Positions 1 through 8,978 of a DNA stretch of 64,000 nucleotides are shown here, piece after piece. The number at the start of each line of letters is the position of its first letter. Within the stretch, counting starts at the first letter, position 1. Both the position numbers and the translations under genes were made by a program. The notes below the pieces were generated by a model. The model searched no databases. It was not told the origin of the DNA and saw nothing but the letters and a program-made list of their open reading frames with translations. Origin of the DNA: Arthrobacter pityocampae (GTDB lineage: Bacteria; Actinomycetota; Actinomycetes; Actinomycetales; Micrococcaceae); NCBI RefSeq assembly GCF_002927275.1, contig NZ_PRKW01000002.1, positions 372,001 through 436,000 of the forward strand. The letters are read 5' to 3'.

Positions 1-1
1 C

Positions 2-679
2 ACCATGGGCCCCGAGATGGGCTCGGACGGCCACGTCACCCGCTGGGATCCACCGCGGCGCATCGTCTACGAGGAGGACTGGGCCGCCCTCATGGGCAAG
101 GACCCGGATGTGCTCAGCCCACTGACGTCGGAGTTCCTGGTCGAAGCCCAGTCAGGCGGCACCTGCGTGGTGCGGGTCACGAGCAGCGGCTTCGGGACCG
201 GCGCCGACTGGGAGTCGGAGTTCTGGGAGGACATGGGCGTCAACTGGATGCCGTTCTTCGACAACCTTCGCCTCTACCTGAAGCACTTCCCGGGCCAGGA
301 GACCACCCAGCTCGAGGCCTCCGCCTCCTACCCCGTCGACGCGCAGGCGCTCTGGTCGGCGCTGCACGACGCGCTCGGGCTGGGTGGAGAGGGTGCGAAG
401 GTCGAGATCCGCGGCGCTACCGGCACCGTCGAGCGGGTCGGCGAACGGCAGGTGCTGATCCGGCTCACCGCGCCCGTGCCCGGGATGCTCAGCGTCTTCG
501 CGTACGGCGAGAGCGCAGGGACGGCGACGGCGGGCGTACGGGCCTACCTGTTCTCCGCCGATGCGGCGGACTACGTCCGGCGCGAAGAGCCGGCCTGGCA
601 CGCCTGGCTGCAGGGGTTGGAGGTCGCGGTCCCCGAGGACACAGGCAGCGATGTGACCCAGCCGGCGAGCATGACCTGA
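2..679 (+). CDS. SRPBCC (AHSA1-like) domain protein, 5' end outside the window
   Basis: The frame is open from the window edge. The first ATG (base 5) lies inside the fold, just before the segment WDPPRRIVYEEDW that belongs to the middle of AHSA1-type SRPBCC domains, so the true start and perhaps 50 residues lie upstream. A second SRPBCC-like stretch begins near residue 100 (SASYPVDAQALWSALH). Proteins of this fold bind small hydrophobic ligands or act as ATPase activators; the ligand cannot be read from the sequence. It ends convergently 27 bp from metF. The family call is fairly safe, the role is unknown. Confidence 0.75.
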   Translation, partial: TMGPEMGSDGHVTRWDPPRRIVYEEDWAALMGKDPDVLSPLTSEFLVEAQSGGTCVVRVTSSGFGTGADWESEFWEDMGVNWMPFFDNLRLYLKHFPGQETTQLEASASYPVDAQALWSALHDALGLGGEGAKVEIRGATGTVERVGERQVLIRLTAPVPGMLSVFAYGESAGTATAGVRAYLFSADAADYVRREEPAWHAWLQGLEVAVPEDTGSDVTQPASMT

Positions 680-706
680 GCGGCCAGGCAACCGTCCGGT
701 GACGGG

Positions 707-1621
707 TCAGAGGGACGCCGGCAGACCGGCCAGCGGCGGTCGCTCCAGGTCGAGCGCGTCGAGGACGTCCAGAGCGGCCTCGTGCTCGTTGAAGGTGTAG
801 AGGTGGATGCCGGGGGCGCCCTCCTCCAGGGCTGACCGGGCGAGTTCCACGGTGGCGTCGACACCCACGCGGCGGCGTTCGGCGTCGGAGTCTGCACCGT
901 CCAGCCGGGACCACAGGGCGTCGTCGACGTCGATCCCCGCGAGGCTGCTCAGCTTCTCCAGCCGGCGCGTGCTCGTCAGCGGCATGACGCCGGGGATGAT
1001 CGGGATGGTGACTCCGGCGCTGCGCGCCCGGGTGACGAGTCCCGAGTAGTCCGAGGGCGTGAAGAACACCTGGGTGATCGCGAAATCCGCACCGGCTGCC
1101 TCCTTTGCCAGGAGCACCTCGACGTCGTGCTCGAGGCTCGGCGACTCGGGGTGGCGCGTCGCATAGGCCGCGACGCCCACCGAGATCCTTCCGGCCGCGA
1201 GCTGCGCGGTCCGTCCGGCCTCGACGTCACGGATGAGCCGGACGAGCCCGTCGGCGTGCTCGACCTCGTCCGGCACGGGGTGGGCGTCCTCCGGCATGTC
1301 CCCGCGCAGCGCGAGGATCCCCCGCACTCCGCCGCCGATCATCCGGTCGACGATCTCCGTGAGATCCTCGCGGCTGGTACCGACGCTCGTCAGGTGGGCC
1401 AACGGCTTCAGGGTGGTCTCCGTGAGCAGACGCCGCAGGAGCGTGAAGGCGGCGTCCCGGTTGCTGCCGGCTGCGCCGTAGGTCACGGAGACGAAGTCCG
1501 GCCGTGTGTCCTCGAGGCGGCGGATGGTCGTCCACAGCGAGTCCTCCGCCGCGGCGTTCCGCGGTGGATACAGCTCGTAGGACAGCGCCGGATAGGTGGG
1601 TGAGGGCTCGGAGTCCTTCAC
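707..1621 (-). CDS. metF: methylenetetrahydrofolate reductase
   Basis: FAD-dependent enzyme reducing 5,10-methylene-THF to 5-methyl-THF for methionine synthesis in the cytoplasm. The 304 residues are a normal length. Visible family segments are YELYPPRN at the N terminus, FVSVTYGAAGSNRD, ITQVFF, IIPGVMP and the C-terminal HLYTFNEHEA. The GTG at 1621 was chosen because GGAGGA lies just upstream and the MetF fold begins at once; the frame continues open upstream but only as antisense of the next gene. It follows the DUF2183 gene by 25 bp and may be cotranscribed with it. Confidence 0.93.
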   Translation of the reverse strand: MKDSEPSPTYPALSYELYPPRNAAAEDSLWTTIRRLEDTRPDFVSVTYGAAGSNRDAAFTLLRRLLTETTLKPLAHLTSVGTSREDLTEIVDRMIGGGVRGILALRGDMPEDAHPVPDEVEHADGLVRLIRDVEAGRTAQLAAGRISVGVAAYATRHPESPSLEHDVEVLLAKEAAGADFAITQVFFTPSDYSGLVTRARSAGVTIPIIPGVMPLTSTRRLEKLSSLAGIDVDDALWSRLDGADSDAERRRVGVDATVELARSALEEGAPGIHLYTFNEHEAALDVLDALDLERPPLAGLPASL

Positions 1622-1646
1622 GCTGGTTCCTCCCCCGCCCGTCCGG

Positions 1647-2798
1647 TCAGTCCGACTCCCCCGCAACCTCGCCCTCCTCGGGCACGTCCGCCGTGCGCAC
1701 CGTGTTCCCGATGATGCCCATCTCCTCGAGGCGGTCGGACATGCCGGCGCCGTCGGGGGCGTAGATCCACGGGATCCCCGGTGTCGGCTGGATACCGGTC
1801 TTCGAACGGCCGCCGGCGAGTACCGCCTCACTCGCGGAGAGCTGGCGGATCGCGATGGCCCGCACGTTCCCGGGATGGCGCCGGGCGAACTCCGCGTAGA
1901 TCGCTTCGTCGTGCTGACCGTCGTCGCCCACGAGCAGCCACTTCATGTCGGGGAACTCCTCGGCCAGCCGTTCCAGGGAGAGCCGCTTGTGCTCCTGGCC
2001 GCTGCGGAACCAGCGGTCGCGGGTGGGCCCCCAGTCGGTGAGCAGCTTCGGACCCGCAGGGTACAGGTTCCGGGAGAGGAAACGGGACAGCGTCGGTGCC
2101 ACGTTCCACGCCCCGGTGGAGAGGTACAGCACGGGTGATGACGGGAGGGTGCGCACGATCCGCTCATAGAGCACGGCCATGCCGGGGGTCGGCGTCCGTG
2201 CGTGCTCGTCGAGCACGAAGGTGTTCCAGGCGGCGAGGAACGGCCGGGGCAGCGCTGTGACCATGACGGTGTCGTCGATGTCGGACACGACGCCGAACTC
2301 GGTCCCGTCCGCGACGATGCGCACGGGAGCCTCCACCGCAGTGGATCCGCCGGCCTGAAGGGTGATGTTGTGCCACCCTGCGTCGAGCGAGACCGGGATC
2401 CTGGCGTCCACCACGCCGCCGCGGTCCGCCTCGACGTCGTGCACCGTGTCACCGATGGTGACATGCACGACGGCGTGGGCCACCGGCGCGCTCGTGAAGT
2501 TGCGCCATCCGCGCATGCCTTCCTTCAGCGGCTTCAGGCGCCCCTCCTCCGACCCGGGGACGGCGTCCCTCGGATCGCTGAGGACCACGCGCGCCAACAC
2601 CCGCACCCACGAGGTCGACCCGTAGCCCGTGTACGGGATGACGCTCTCCACCCGTCCGCGGCGGGTCGCAACCCGGATCTGGAAGCGGAGCCACGCGTCG
2701 TCGAGCCGCATCGCGACATGACGGTCCTCGCTCGGGGGCGTCGCGGGGTCGCTCGGGCTGGTCGAACGCGCGTGCGGTTTCAGGGAAGATAGGCGCAT
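1647..2798 (-). CDS. APP1/DUF2183 family phosphatase
   Basis: Probable phosphatidate-phosphatase-like protein of the HAD superfamily (APP1 catalytic domain, DUF2183), 383 residues. The catalytic DxDxT motif is visible as DIDDTVMV near residue 192. It is followed by the lid segment (AAWNTFVLDEHARTPTPG), LSTGAWN, and a late VGDDGQHDEAIY segment carrying the Mg-binding acidic residues. No signal peptide or membrane helix is obvious. The start at 2798 gives a 29-residue leader; the internal Met at residue 30 is an alternative. The substrate in bacteria is not established. It lies upstream of metF on the same strand. Confidence 0.8.
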   Translation of the reverse strand: MRLSSLKPHARSTSPSDPATPPSEDRHVAMRLDDAWLRFQIRVATRRGRVESVIPYTGYGSTSWVRVLARVVLSDPRDAVPGSEEGRLKPLKEGMRGWRNFTSAPVAHAVVHVTIGDTVHDVEADRGGVVDARIPVSLDAGWHNITLQAGGSTAVEAPVRIVADGTEFGVVSDIDDTVMVTALPRPFLAAWNTFVLDEHARTPTPGMAVLYERIVRTLPSSPVLYLSTGAWNVAPTLSRFLSRNLYPAGPKLLTDWGPTRDRWFRSGQEHKRLSLERLAEEFPDMKWLLVGDDGQHDEAIYAEFARRHPGNVRAIAIRQLSASEAVLAGGRSKTGIQPTPGIPWIYAPDGAGMSDRLEEMGIIGNTVRTADVPEEGEVAGESD

Positions 2799-2954
2799 GG
2801 TTCCAGTCTGGCACGGCTCACGGCGGCGGACGAGCGAAGTCGGCGCAGGTCACGGGCGGCTAACAACTTGGCAATACGGATCGGCCGGTCTTGTCCGGGA
2901 AAGCGCATACTGCGACCCTTGGAATCACTTCAGCCAACGATCAGCGGGGACGTC

Positions 2955-3308
2955 ATGGCAATGGAATGGGAACGAACGAGCGTGCACTTCAAGGAAGACC
3001 CGGTGCTGCGACGCTGGGACACCGAAGCGGCCCACGATCCTGAGACGACGGCGATCGACCTCGCCCACGCCATTCAGTTCGGGCATGCCCAGTCGGCCCT
3101 CGAAGCCGTCGCCGCAGGCGGGCTGGGGCTCACGGCAGCCGACGCGCGGGCCCTCCACTTCGCCAACGAGATGGCGGAACTACGGCACTACGGACCCCTG
3201 ATCGCCGTCGACGGCGGGCTTCCCGTCCTCGCTCCGGGGGTCCGCGAGGTGATCGGCAGCTTCGACAGCCTGCTGCTCTGGCACGATCAGCCGCCCTGGA
3301 ATCTCTGA
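2955..3308 (+). CDS. conserved hypothetical protein
   Basis: A 117-residue protein I do not recognise. The start at 2955 was preferred over an in-frame ATG at 2868 because GGGGA precedes it by about 5 bases and the upstream residues look like read-through. The sequence is soluble, mildly acidic, rich in Ala/Leu, with no Cys cluster, signal peptide or membrane helix. It is transcribed divergently from the DUF2183 gene; the 156-bp gap presumably holds both promoters. Confidence 0.6.
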   Translation: MAMEWERTSVHFKEDPVLRRWDTEAAHDPETTAIDLAHAIQFGHAQSALEAVAAGGLGLTAADARALHFANEMAELRHYGPLIAVDGGLPVLAPGVREVIGSFDSLLLWHDQPPWNL

Positions 3309-3460
3309 CGGCTGACGCCCTTCGACCCATCCGCACCGGCCACGCCGCCGAATACCGTGCGGTCCGCGCTCCCGCGCGACCGGCCGCCCACGCGCGCCAC
3401 CCCAACCCTGGTGGCAGGACGTCGTGCGCAGCGACGTGCGCGATTCGGGGGAACTGTCAG

Positions 3461-3850
3461 ATGGATACAGCCGTGATGCAACGCTGTCATGCCCGAGGAC
3501 TCGCGGACCGACGCAGGGGCCGTTTCTCCCTCGCCGCCCTGCCCTCGCTGATCCGCCTCTGCTGGGTGCCGCGCATCGCCATCGATCGCGACGACGTCGC
3601 CCGCGTGGGATCAGCCATCGCCGCGTCCGGCGCGACGACGCTGCCACTGCTCGTGGAGGTGGCGAAGCTCAAGGAGATCTCGTGGGAGGCGAGGACCGCC
3701 ATCCTCGCCCACGACCTCCCCGCCAGGGTCGCAGTCCTCGGGACCGACGCCGTCGACCTCGTGCTCACCGCCTTCCTGGTGAAGGCCCGTGCCGAGGTAC
3801 GCTTCTTCACCGAGAGGGCCGACGCCGAGAACTGGCTGCTGCGCGGCTGA
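3461..3850 (+). CDS. SpoIIAA/STAS-like small protein (DUF7793 type)
   Basis: A 129-residue cytoplasmic protein with the alternating beta-alpha layout of SpoIIAA-like proteins common in Arthrobacter: LIRLCWVPRIAI, a helix, TLPLLVEVAKLKEI, a helix, RVAVLGTDAVDLVLTAFLV, then EVRFFTERADAENWL. Family members typically carry a central PLLVE...K segment, seen here. No phosphorylatable Ser of a classical anti-anti-sigma factor is evident. The start follows GGGGGAA by about 8 bases. No partner kinase is adjacent. The fold assignment is moderate, the function unknown. Confidence 0.6.
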   Translation: MDTAVMQRCHARGLADRRRGRFSLAALPSLIRLCWVPRIAIDRDDVARVGSAIAASGATTLPLLVEVAKLKEISWEARTAILAHDLPARVAVLGTDAVDLVLTAFLVKARAEVRFFTERADAENWLLRG

Positions 3851-3882
3851 TCTCCCGCCGGCGGCCATGGCACACTCGTGCC

Positions 3883-4773
3883 ATGGCGGCACTGATCATC
3901 CCCTGGAATCCGGACGACCAGCAGTGGGACGGCCCGTACGCAGCGGACGTCGACGCCGCGCGCCGTGACGGCGTCATCCTCCAGCGGTGGACTCTTCCCG
4001 CCCACCTCGCCTCCCCGCATCGTGGCGCCTCGCAGCCCGTCGCCGAGCGCGGCATGGACGTGTGGCTCGTGATCCTCACCGGCCCGCGGGCGGGGCAGGG
4101 CCTGATCGGTCACGGCACCCTCGCCGCCGTCGGTGCCCTGGAGGACGGGCCGACGACGCCGGTGCAGATCGCCTTCGACGCACTCCTCCCCCGCGGCGAC
4201 CAGGTGGCATTGGAGCCGCTCGTCGAGCGCGTGCCCGGCGTCCTGGCCGCGGCCGGCCGGCCGGTTGTGATCGACGGGACGGAGGAGACCGCGATGCGTG
4301 CCGTCTGGAGGGAGTCCTTCGCCCCCGAGACCGCGTCCGTCGATCCCGCTCCGGGATCCCTGCCGCCCGCAGCACGGAAGCGGGTCGACGTCGACCGGTT
4401 CGAGCACGACCCGGGGCTGCGGAGGGCAGTCGTCGCCCACCACGGGTCCACCTGCCATGCCTGCGGCCTCGATTTCGAGCACAAGTACGGGCTCGACGGC
4501 GGCGACCTGGTCCAGATGCACCACATCACCCCGCCGGAGTACGTGGGCGCCGATTACGACGTCGACCCCCTTGTGGACCTCGTACCGCTCTGTGCCACCT
4601 GCCACGTCGTCGCGCATAGCCGGTGGCCCCGCCCCTACGGGATCGGGGAGCTCCGGGAGATGCTCGCCCGAAGCGGATTCCTGCGTGGAACGGCGCTGAC
4701 CGACGAGCAACTCGCCGCGGAGTCGGCTGCGGCACGCATCCTCGAGGCATCGTCGGAGCCGGACGAACGGTGA
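3883..4773 (+). CDS. HNH endonuclease (McrA-like), novel N-terminal half
   Basis: A 296-residue protein whose C-terminal ~110 residues form an HNH nuclease module: CHACGLDFEHKYG supplies the first Cys pair, QMHHITPPEY the catalytic His pair, and LVDLVPLCATCHVVAH the second Cys pair plus the final His. This matches McrA-type HNH nucleases that cut DNA with a divalent metal. The N-terminal ~170 residues (from MAALIIPWNPDD) are not recognised and may recognise the substrate. The ATG at 3883 starts immediately after the previous gene (33 bp). No methyltransferase is next to it, so it is not a classical restriction-modification pair. Confidence 0.8.
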   Translation: MAALIIPWNPDDQQWDGPYAADVDAARRDGVILQRWTLPAHLASPHRGASQPVAERGMDVWLVILTGPRAGQGLIGHGTLAAVGALEDGPTTPVQIAFDALLPRGDQVALEPLVERVPGVLAAAGRPVVIDGTEETAMRAVWRESFAPETASVDPAPGSLPPAARKRVDVDRFEHDPGLRRAVVAHHGSTCHACGLDFEHKYGLDGGDLVQMHHITPPEYVGADYDVDPLVDLVPLCATCHVVAHSRWPRPYGIGELREMLARSGFLRGTALTDEQLAAESAAARILEASSEPDER

Positions 4774-4812
4774 CGCCGCCCGGCGCGTTGCGGCTGCCCG
4801 GGCTCAGTCCAC

Positions 4813-5427
4813 CTAGGACGCGACGACGTCGATCCCGGCGAAGCGCTTCGTCGCTTCGAGCTCGGGGCCGCCCAACCCCTCATCGGCGACGTAGGTCAGA
4901 ATGCCGTAGGCACCCGGCAGAAGATCCGCCGCGATCGTGATGGTCAGGCCGAAGTTTCCCGCGGCATCGGCAACGGCGGTCTGCTCGTCCATCACGAAGC
5001 TGTCGGTCCTGTCGATCCCTAGACTGATATGGATTTCCTGCCCCGGCTCGTAGCCGCTGCCGTTGACCGTGAAAGAAGCGCCCTGCGCGACTGTCGCCCG
5101 CACCACGCCCCATTCCGGGTTCGGCGTGACAGCGACGACCTCGGTCGCTTCGGGGGCCGGGGCGCTGGTGGGTGTCGCGACTGGGGCGGAGGGCACTGCT
5201 GATTCCGACGGCGCAGCCGATTCGGTGGACGGCGTGGCGGAGGGAGTAGCGGAAGCGCTCGCCGCCGGGGGCGCGGAAGCGGTCTCCGACGGCTGTGGAG
5301 CGGCACTGGGCGACGACGCCGATGCTGTGGGCCTGGGCGCGGCTGCAGGTTCGTCAGTGGAGGCGGCGCATCCGGCCAGCAGTGCGGCGACGGAAGCGAG
5401 GGCAAGGGCAGCGGGCAGTTTGGCCAT
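4813..5427 (-). CDS. putative secreted lipoprotein with Ala/Pro/Ser-rich linker
   Basis: A 204-residue exported protein. The start at 5427 gives a clear lipoprotein signal peptide ending in the lipobox LLAGC near residue 20. Residues ~25-110 are a low-complexity linker of Ala, Pro, Ser, Glu and Thr, typical of actinobacterial wall-spanning linkers. The C-terminal ~95 residues (VRATVAQGASFTVNGSGYEP...) resemble a beta-sandwich adhesion or Ig-like domain. The in-frame ATG at 5499 would destroy the signal peptide and was rejected. AGGAA lies about 9 bases upstream. Function unknown; likely anchored on the outer face of the membrane. Confidence 0.75.
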   Translation of the reverse strand: MAKLPAALALASVAALLAGCAASTDEPAAAPRPTASASSPSAAPQPSETASAPPAASASATPSATPSTESAAPSESAVPSAPVATPTSAPAPEATEVVAVTPNPEWGVVRATVAQGASFTVNGSGYEPGQEIHISLGIDRTDSFVMDEQTAVADAAGNFGLTITIAADLLPGAYGILTYVADEGLGGPELEATKRFAGIDVVAS

Positions 5428-5622
5428 TGATGGAGTTCCTGAGGACGAAGCGGCATGGTTGACGAGGAATTCCTTGGCAATTGCTCTGCACTGCGTCATC
5501 CCCCACGGGGGACATTACCTCCGAATCGATTCTTCGAAGGCTTGCGGGGGGCACCATGGCCAAACCGTTATCGGCGATCCAGTCTTCTTTCGGCCCGCAC
5601 TCGCTGCTGCCCGCACTGCGCC

Positions 5623-6120
5623 TTACGGGGTGCGGTGACTGGGATTGGGGATGGTGCGGGAACGGCCCCGCAGCTCGGCGAGGGTCTCCTCCCCGCCGTC
5701 GGGGGTTCCCTGGGCTACGCGGATGTCGAAGAGCCCGCTCCTGCCGGTCTGGCTGACGAGGGTGGCACGGGCGGTCAGCGTCCGCCCCGCGAAGCCGGGA
5801 TTGATGAAGTTGATATCCAGACCGGACGCCACGGTCACCGTACTCCCGTCACCGTTCGGGTCGTTGCAGGCGAGGGCGAACGCCACATCGGCGAAGGCGG
5901 TGACCATGCCTCCCTGGGCCACGCCGTAGCCGTTGAGCATCTCCTCGCGCAGCTGCATGCGGATCAGGACGTCGCCGAACCCGGCCCGCAGCACCTCCAC
6001 GCCCAGCCATTCCGCGGCGCGATCGTTCACGAAGGCAGGATGCACCGGTGTCGCCTCAGGTGTCGGGGCGGTACTGCTGCCCGCATCGGTGTCGGTCGGA
6101 CTGTGCTGGATCTTCGTCAT
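5623..6120 (-). CDS. paaI: PaaI-family hotdog thioesterase
   Basis: A 165-residue hotdog-fold acyl-CoA thioesterase of the hydroxyphenylacetyl-CoA type. The core motif NGYGVAQGGMVTAFADVAFA carries the catalytic region (Asn, the Gly-Gly turn and the later Asp), and INFINPGF and RSGLFDIRV follow as usual. The first ~30 residues are an unconserved Thr/Pro-rich leader. The ATG at 6120 was chosen because AGGAC precedes it by about 6 bases; the longer frame upstream is read-through. No other phenylacetate genes are nearby, so a general clean-up role for dead-end CoA esters is as likely as aromatic catabolism. Confidence 0.85.
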   Translation of the reverse strand: MTKIQHSPTDTDAGSSTAPTPEATPVHPAFVNDRAAEWLGVEVLRAGFGDVLIRMQLREEMLNGYGVAQGGMVTAFADVAFALACNDPNGDGSTVTVASGLDINFINPGFAGRTLTARATLVSQTGRSGLFDIRVAQGTPDGGEETLAELRGRSRTIPNPSHRTP

Positions 6121-6215
6121 CAACGTCCTGTCAGTGGTGCTTACTGAATGGTCACCAAGCAAACCGGTCTGATCGCTCTCGTCAACGCACATACCGAGCA
6201 GCAGGACCCGGCTGC

Positions 6216-6845
6216 CTAGCGAGCGTCGATTCCGTGTTTCGCCTCGATCGCCGCACGGAGCTTCTTCATGCCGTCGCGAATCCGCGTCTTCACAGTGGAC
6301 GAGGGTAGCCCGAGGTGCTCGGCCACTTCGGTATAGGTCAGATGGGAGAAGTAGGCCAGGGAGATGGCCTGATGCTGGACAGGTGACAGGACGGCCATGG
6401 CGTCCCGCACGGTCGCCGCGTCCTGGCGAACCAACACCGCGTCCGCGACGTCGTCCACCCCGGTAGACGAATTCCGCCGTGCCCATTTGTCATCCCGTTC
6501 CCTCCGTGAGGTGTCCGCCCGGAGCCGGTCCACCGCACGGCGATGCGCGAGGGTCATCAGCCACGACATCGGATGGCCGAGCTCCGGCTGGTACCTGCCG
6601 CCCTGCTCCCACACCATCAGGAACACCTCCTGCGTCACCTCAGCGCAGCTCTCCGGATTCTGCAGCGTCTTCCGCACCATCCCGTACACCCGGCGAGCGC
6701 AGTGCTCGTACAGGATCTGGAAGGCTACCGGGTCCTTGCAGCCCACAGCGACGAGGACAGCGGTCAGATCAGGCTCGCCCCTCCCTGCGTCTCCTGCGAC
6801 GCACGCAGGAGCGCTTTCGACTCCGGATGATCCCCGCGGTTCCAC
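6216..6845 (-). CDS. ECF sigma factor, SigK-like
   Basis: A 209-residue sigma-70 family factor. Region 2 is seen as DPVAFQILYEHCARRVYGMV, then EVTQEVFLMVWEQ and WLMTLAHRRAVDRLR; region 4 as LSPVQHQAISLAYFSHLTYTEVAEHLG with the recognition helix SSTVKTRIRDGMKKLR. This is the SigK/SigL-like ECF type. The start is uncertain: GTG at 6845 leaves about 35 residues before region 2, while an ATG at 7013 would add 56 atypical residues. SigK proteins are usually paired with a membrane anti-sigma factor (RskA); none is encoded in the window, so this one is an orphan or controlled in trans. Confidence 0.85.
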   Translation of the reverse strand: MEPRGSSGVESAPACVAGDAGRGEPDLTAVLVAVGCKDPVAFQILYEHCARRVYGMVRKTLQNPESCAEVTQEVFLMVWEQGGRYQPELGHPMSWLMTLAHRRAVDRLRADTSRRERDDKWARRNSSTGVDDVADAVLVRQDAATVRDAMAVLSPVQHQAISLAYFSHLTYTEVAEHLGLPSSTVKTRIRDGMKKLRAAIEAKHGIDAR

Positions 6846-7151
6846 GGTGAAACTACCGCTGGAAGGAGACAGGATGGAAGAGATGATGGGACTTTCTGAG
6901 CGAGACCGAGACCAGGGCGCTTGTGCCGCGCCCTCTCTTTCGAATGTAATCCGTCTCACAACGCTTCGTCCACCACTTTCGTCGATACGAAACCGAGTCG
7001 CGGGAACGGCCACCTCGTTGAATGCGGCCCGGCACTTTCAGACATGAGGCATGCTGTTGCGCAGCGCTGGTTTAATGAAGTCTTGTGGTAATCCCGGGAG
7101 GCGACCCGTCCAGGGCCGGAGGACATCGAGAAATGAAGCGGAGGTAGCACC
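6846..7151. other. intergenic region between sigma factor and GAF gene
   Basis: About 300 bp between two divergent genes. It presumably contains both promoters. I could not define a convincing -35/-10 pair or operator. If the sigma factor starts at its upstream ATG (7013), most of this stretch becomes coding. Confidence 0.5.
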
Positions 7152-7925
7152 ATGCACGGACGCCCACAGCGGGCCCTCATGCTTCAGGCGATAGCCGCAG
7201 AGGCATTGGACACCGACCACATCACGAAGCGCTACCTCGACGGCGGAGGAACCGCTCCCTTCGCGGCCGTTCGTGACTACCTGAGTGGTTCGATCGAGCT
7301 GCCGGCTCGCGAGACCAATCTGCTCGCCGATGTCGTCAACATGCTCGCCCAGAGATCACCGGCGCTCCCGGTCCCGCACGCCGCCCACGACGCCGCCGAC
7401 GGTTCGTCCGCGATGTCATGGCGTGAGCTGGGGGCCTCCAGTGCGTTCATGCTGTCCGACGCCGAGAAAGAACAGGCACGCCTCGACGCCGTCACGCGCA
7501 CGCACCTTCTCGACACCGGCCCCGAGGAACGTTTCGACCGGATCACCCGCAACGCGCAGCAGCGCTTCCAGGTCAGCACCGCGATCGTCACCCTCATCGA
7601 CGACGAGCGGCAGTTCCTGAAGTCCGTCATCGGGCCGGTGGAGCAGAACATGCCGAAAGCCCGGTCCTTCTGCAACACCGCCATCGAGACATCGCAGCCA
7701 CTCATCATTCGTGACACGTTCCACGACGAGAAGTTCAAGTGGAGCCCCCTCGTCCTGGGCGATCCCTTCATCCGCTTCTATGCCGGCTATCCGCTCCGAA
7801 GCCCCGACGGATGGACCGTCGGCACCCTCTGCGTCATCGACCAGCAAGCGCGTCCATTCTCACCCTCCGACGAGCATTCCCTCAGCCGCCTCGCACTCAT
7901 GGCCGAACACGAACTCGCCGCCTGA
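7152..7925 (+). CDS. GAF domain sensor protein
   Basis: A 257-residue cytoplasmic protein. Residues ~115-257 form a GAF domain (DAVTRTHLLDTGPEERFDRI, ATAIVTLIDDERQFLKS-like strand, ARSFCNTAIE, then FYAGYPLRSPDGWTVGTLCV). The first ~100 residues are not recognised. No ANTAR, kinase or GGDEF output domain follows, so it is a sensor or scaffold without an obvious effector, or its output is the unassigned N terminus. GGAGG lies about 8 bases before the ATG. It is divergent from the ECF sigma factor gene, which is a possible partner but unproven. Confidence 0.8.
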   Translation: MHGRPQRALMLQAIAAEALDTDHITKRYLDGGGTAPFAAVRDYLSGSIELPARETNLLADVVNMLAQRSPALPVPHAAHDAADGSSAMSWRELGASSAFMLSDAEKEQARLDAVTRTHLLDTGPEERFDRITRNAQQRFQVSTAIVTLIDDERQFLKSVIGPVEQNMPKARSFCNTAIETSQPLIIRDTFHDEKFKWSPLVLGDPFIRFYAGYPLRSPDGWTVGTLCVIDQQARPFSPSDEHSLSRLALMAEHELAA

Positions 7926-7977
7926 CCTACACCTGACAAGGGTGACGCTCGAGGAACGGGTCCGATCCCTTCGTCGA

Positions 7978-8799
7978 CTATCGCAGTGCTTCCCGGAGCG
8001 ACGGAGCGGTCGCCGTCAGCCAGCTGTCCGCCCGCGGCAACCTGTCCTTCACCCCGCCCTCCCACCAGCGGCGGAAAATGGGATCCGCTTCCGCTGCAGC
8101 CCTCATCGTGATTGCGGAGTTTCGTTGGCGACGGAGTGCGGCATCGACAACCTGATGTCTCTGGACGGTGGACATCCCGTACGCATCGACGAAGAGCCTG
8201 ACACGGCGTGGAACGTCGACGTCGGCCAGTGCCGGCCCGCGATCCTGCGGGTGGCAGAGCGGCGCCCACCAGTACAGGGCGTTGACGACGTCGGCCACGC
8301 GCGTCGTGGGCCGCGCCAGATCGAAGTCGATCAGCGCCTTCGGCAGAGCGTCACGGAAGACGACGTTGCCCGGACAATAGTCCTGATGAGCGACGAGTTC
8401 CGGTTCGCCGAACAGTGGTTCCAGCCCTGGCTGCGGAGATCCCGGGATCGCTCCGAAGACCGCGTCCTCAGGAGGGCGCCATCCCTCGGCGGCATCATGT
8501 GCGCGACGAATCAGTCGGGCAAGTTCCGCAAGCTGTTCCTCCCCGACGGCTCAGGCGGGAAGGGGTGCCACGGGTACGTCCCCCTCGACATAACTCAGGA
8601 CCTCCCGCCCTCTCGCGTCGTAGCCGCGGGGCGCCGGCACGTTCGTGAAGCCCCGCTCATGGAGGTGCGCGAGGAACGCGTGAATCGTTGCGGTGTGCGG
8701 CCGGACCGGCCGGTGGACCGAGTCCCCGATCCGGTAGACCTCCGTCCACCCCTCACCCGTGAGCAGTACCTCATCATCAGAACCGTTGTTGTCGGTCAT
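7978..8799 (-). pseudogene. aminoglycoside phosphotransferase-family gene broken by an in-frame TGA
   Basis: Read from ATG 8799 to the stop at 7978 this is one 273-codon frame interrupted only by TGA at 8551-8553. Before the stop is the APH N-lobe (GEGWTEVYRIGDSVHRP, then PAPRGYDARGREVLSYVEGD). After it, in the same frame, come QLAELARLIRRAHDAAEGWR, the Brenner catalytic motif HQDYCPGN and the metal-binding IDFDLARP. Relatives usually carry Trp right after the PLPA segment, so a single TGG to TGA change explains the break. The rest is undamaged, which suggests a recent event or a sequencing error. As written no active kinase is made. Confidence 0.85.
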
Positions 8800-8978
8800 T
8801 CTCGAGTACTCCGTTGCAGAATGCGGTCGTCGGGCAGGTCGGCCTCCCGACCGGGCCGCCGACCGAATCGAAGGATATTCACTGTACGAGAATGCGACGG
8901 ATCGTTCGCCGACCCGTCGCACGCATCCTGTGATGAGCCGTCCACCAGATCACCTTGTTGGACGTTACGGTGAGAACT

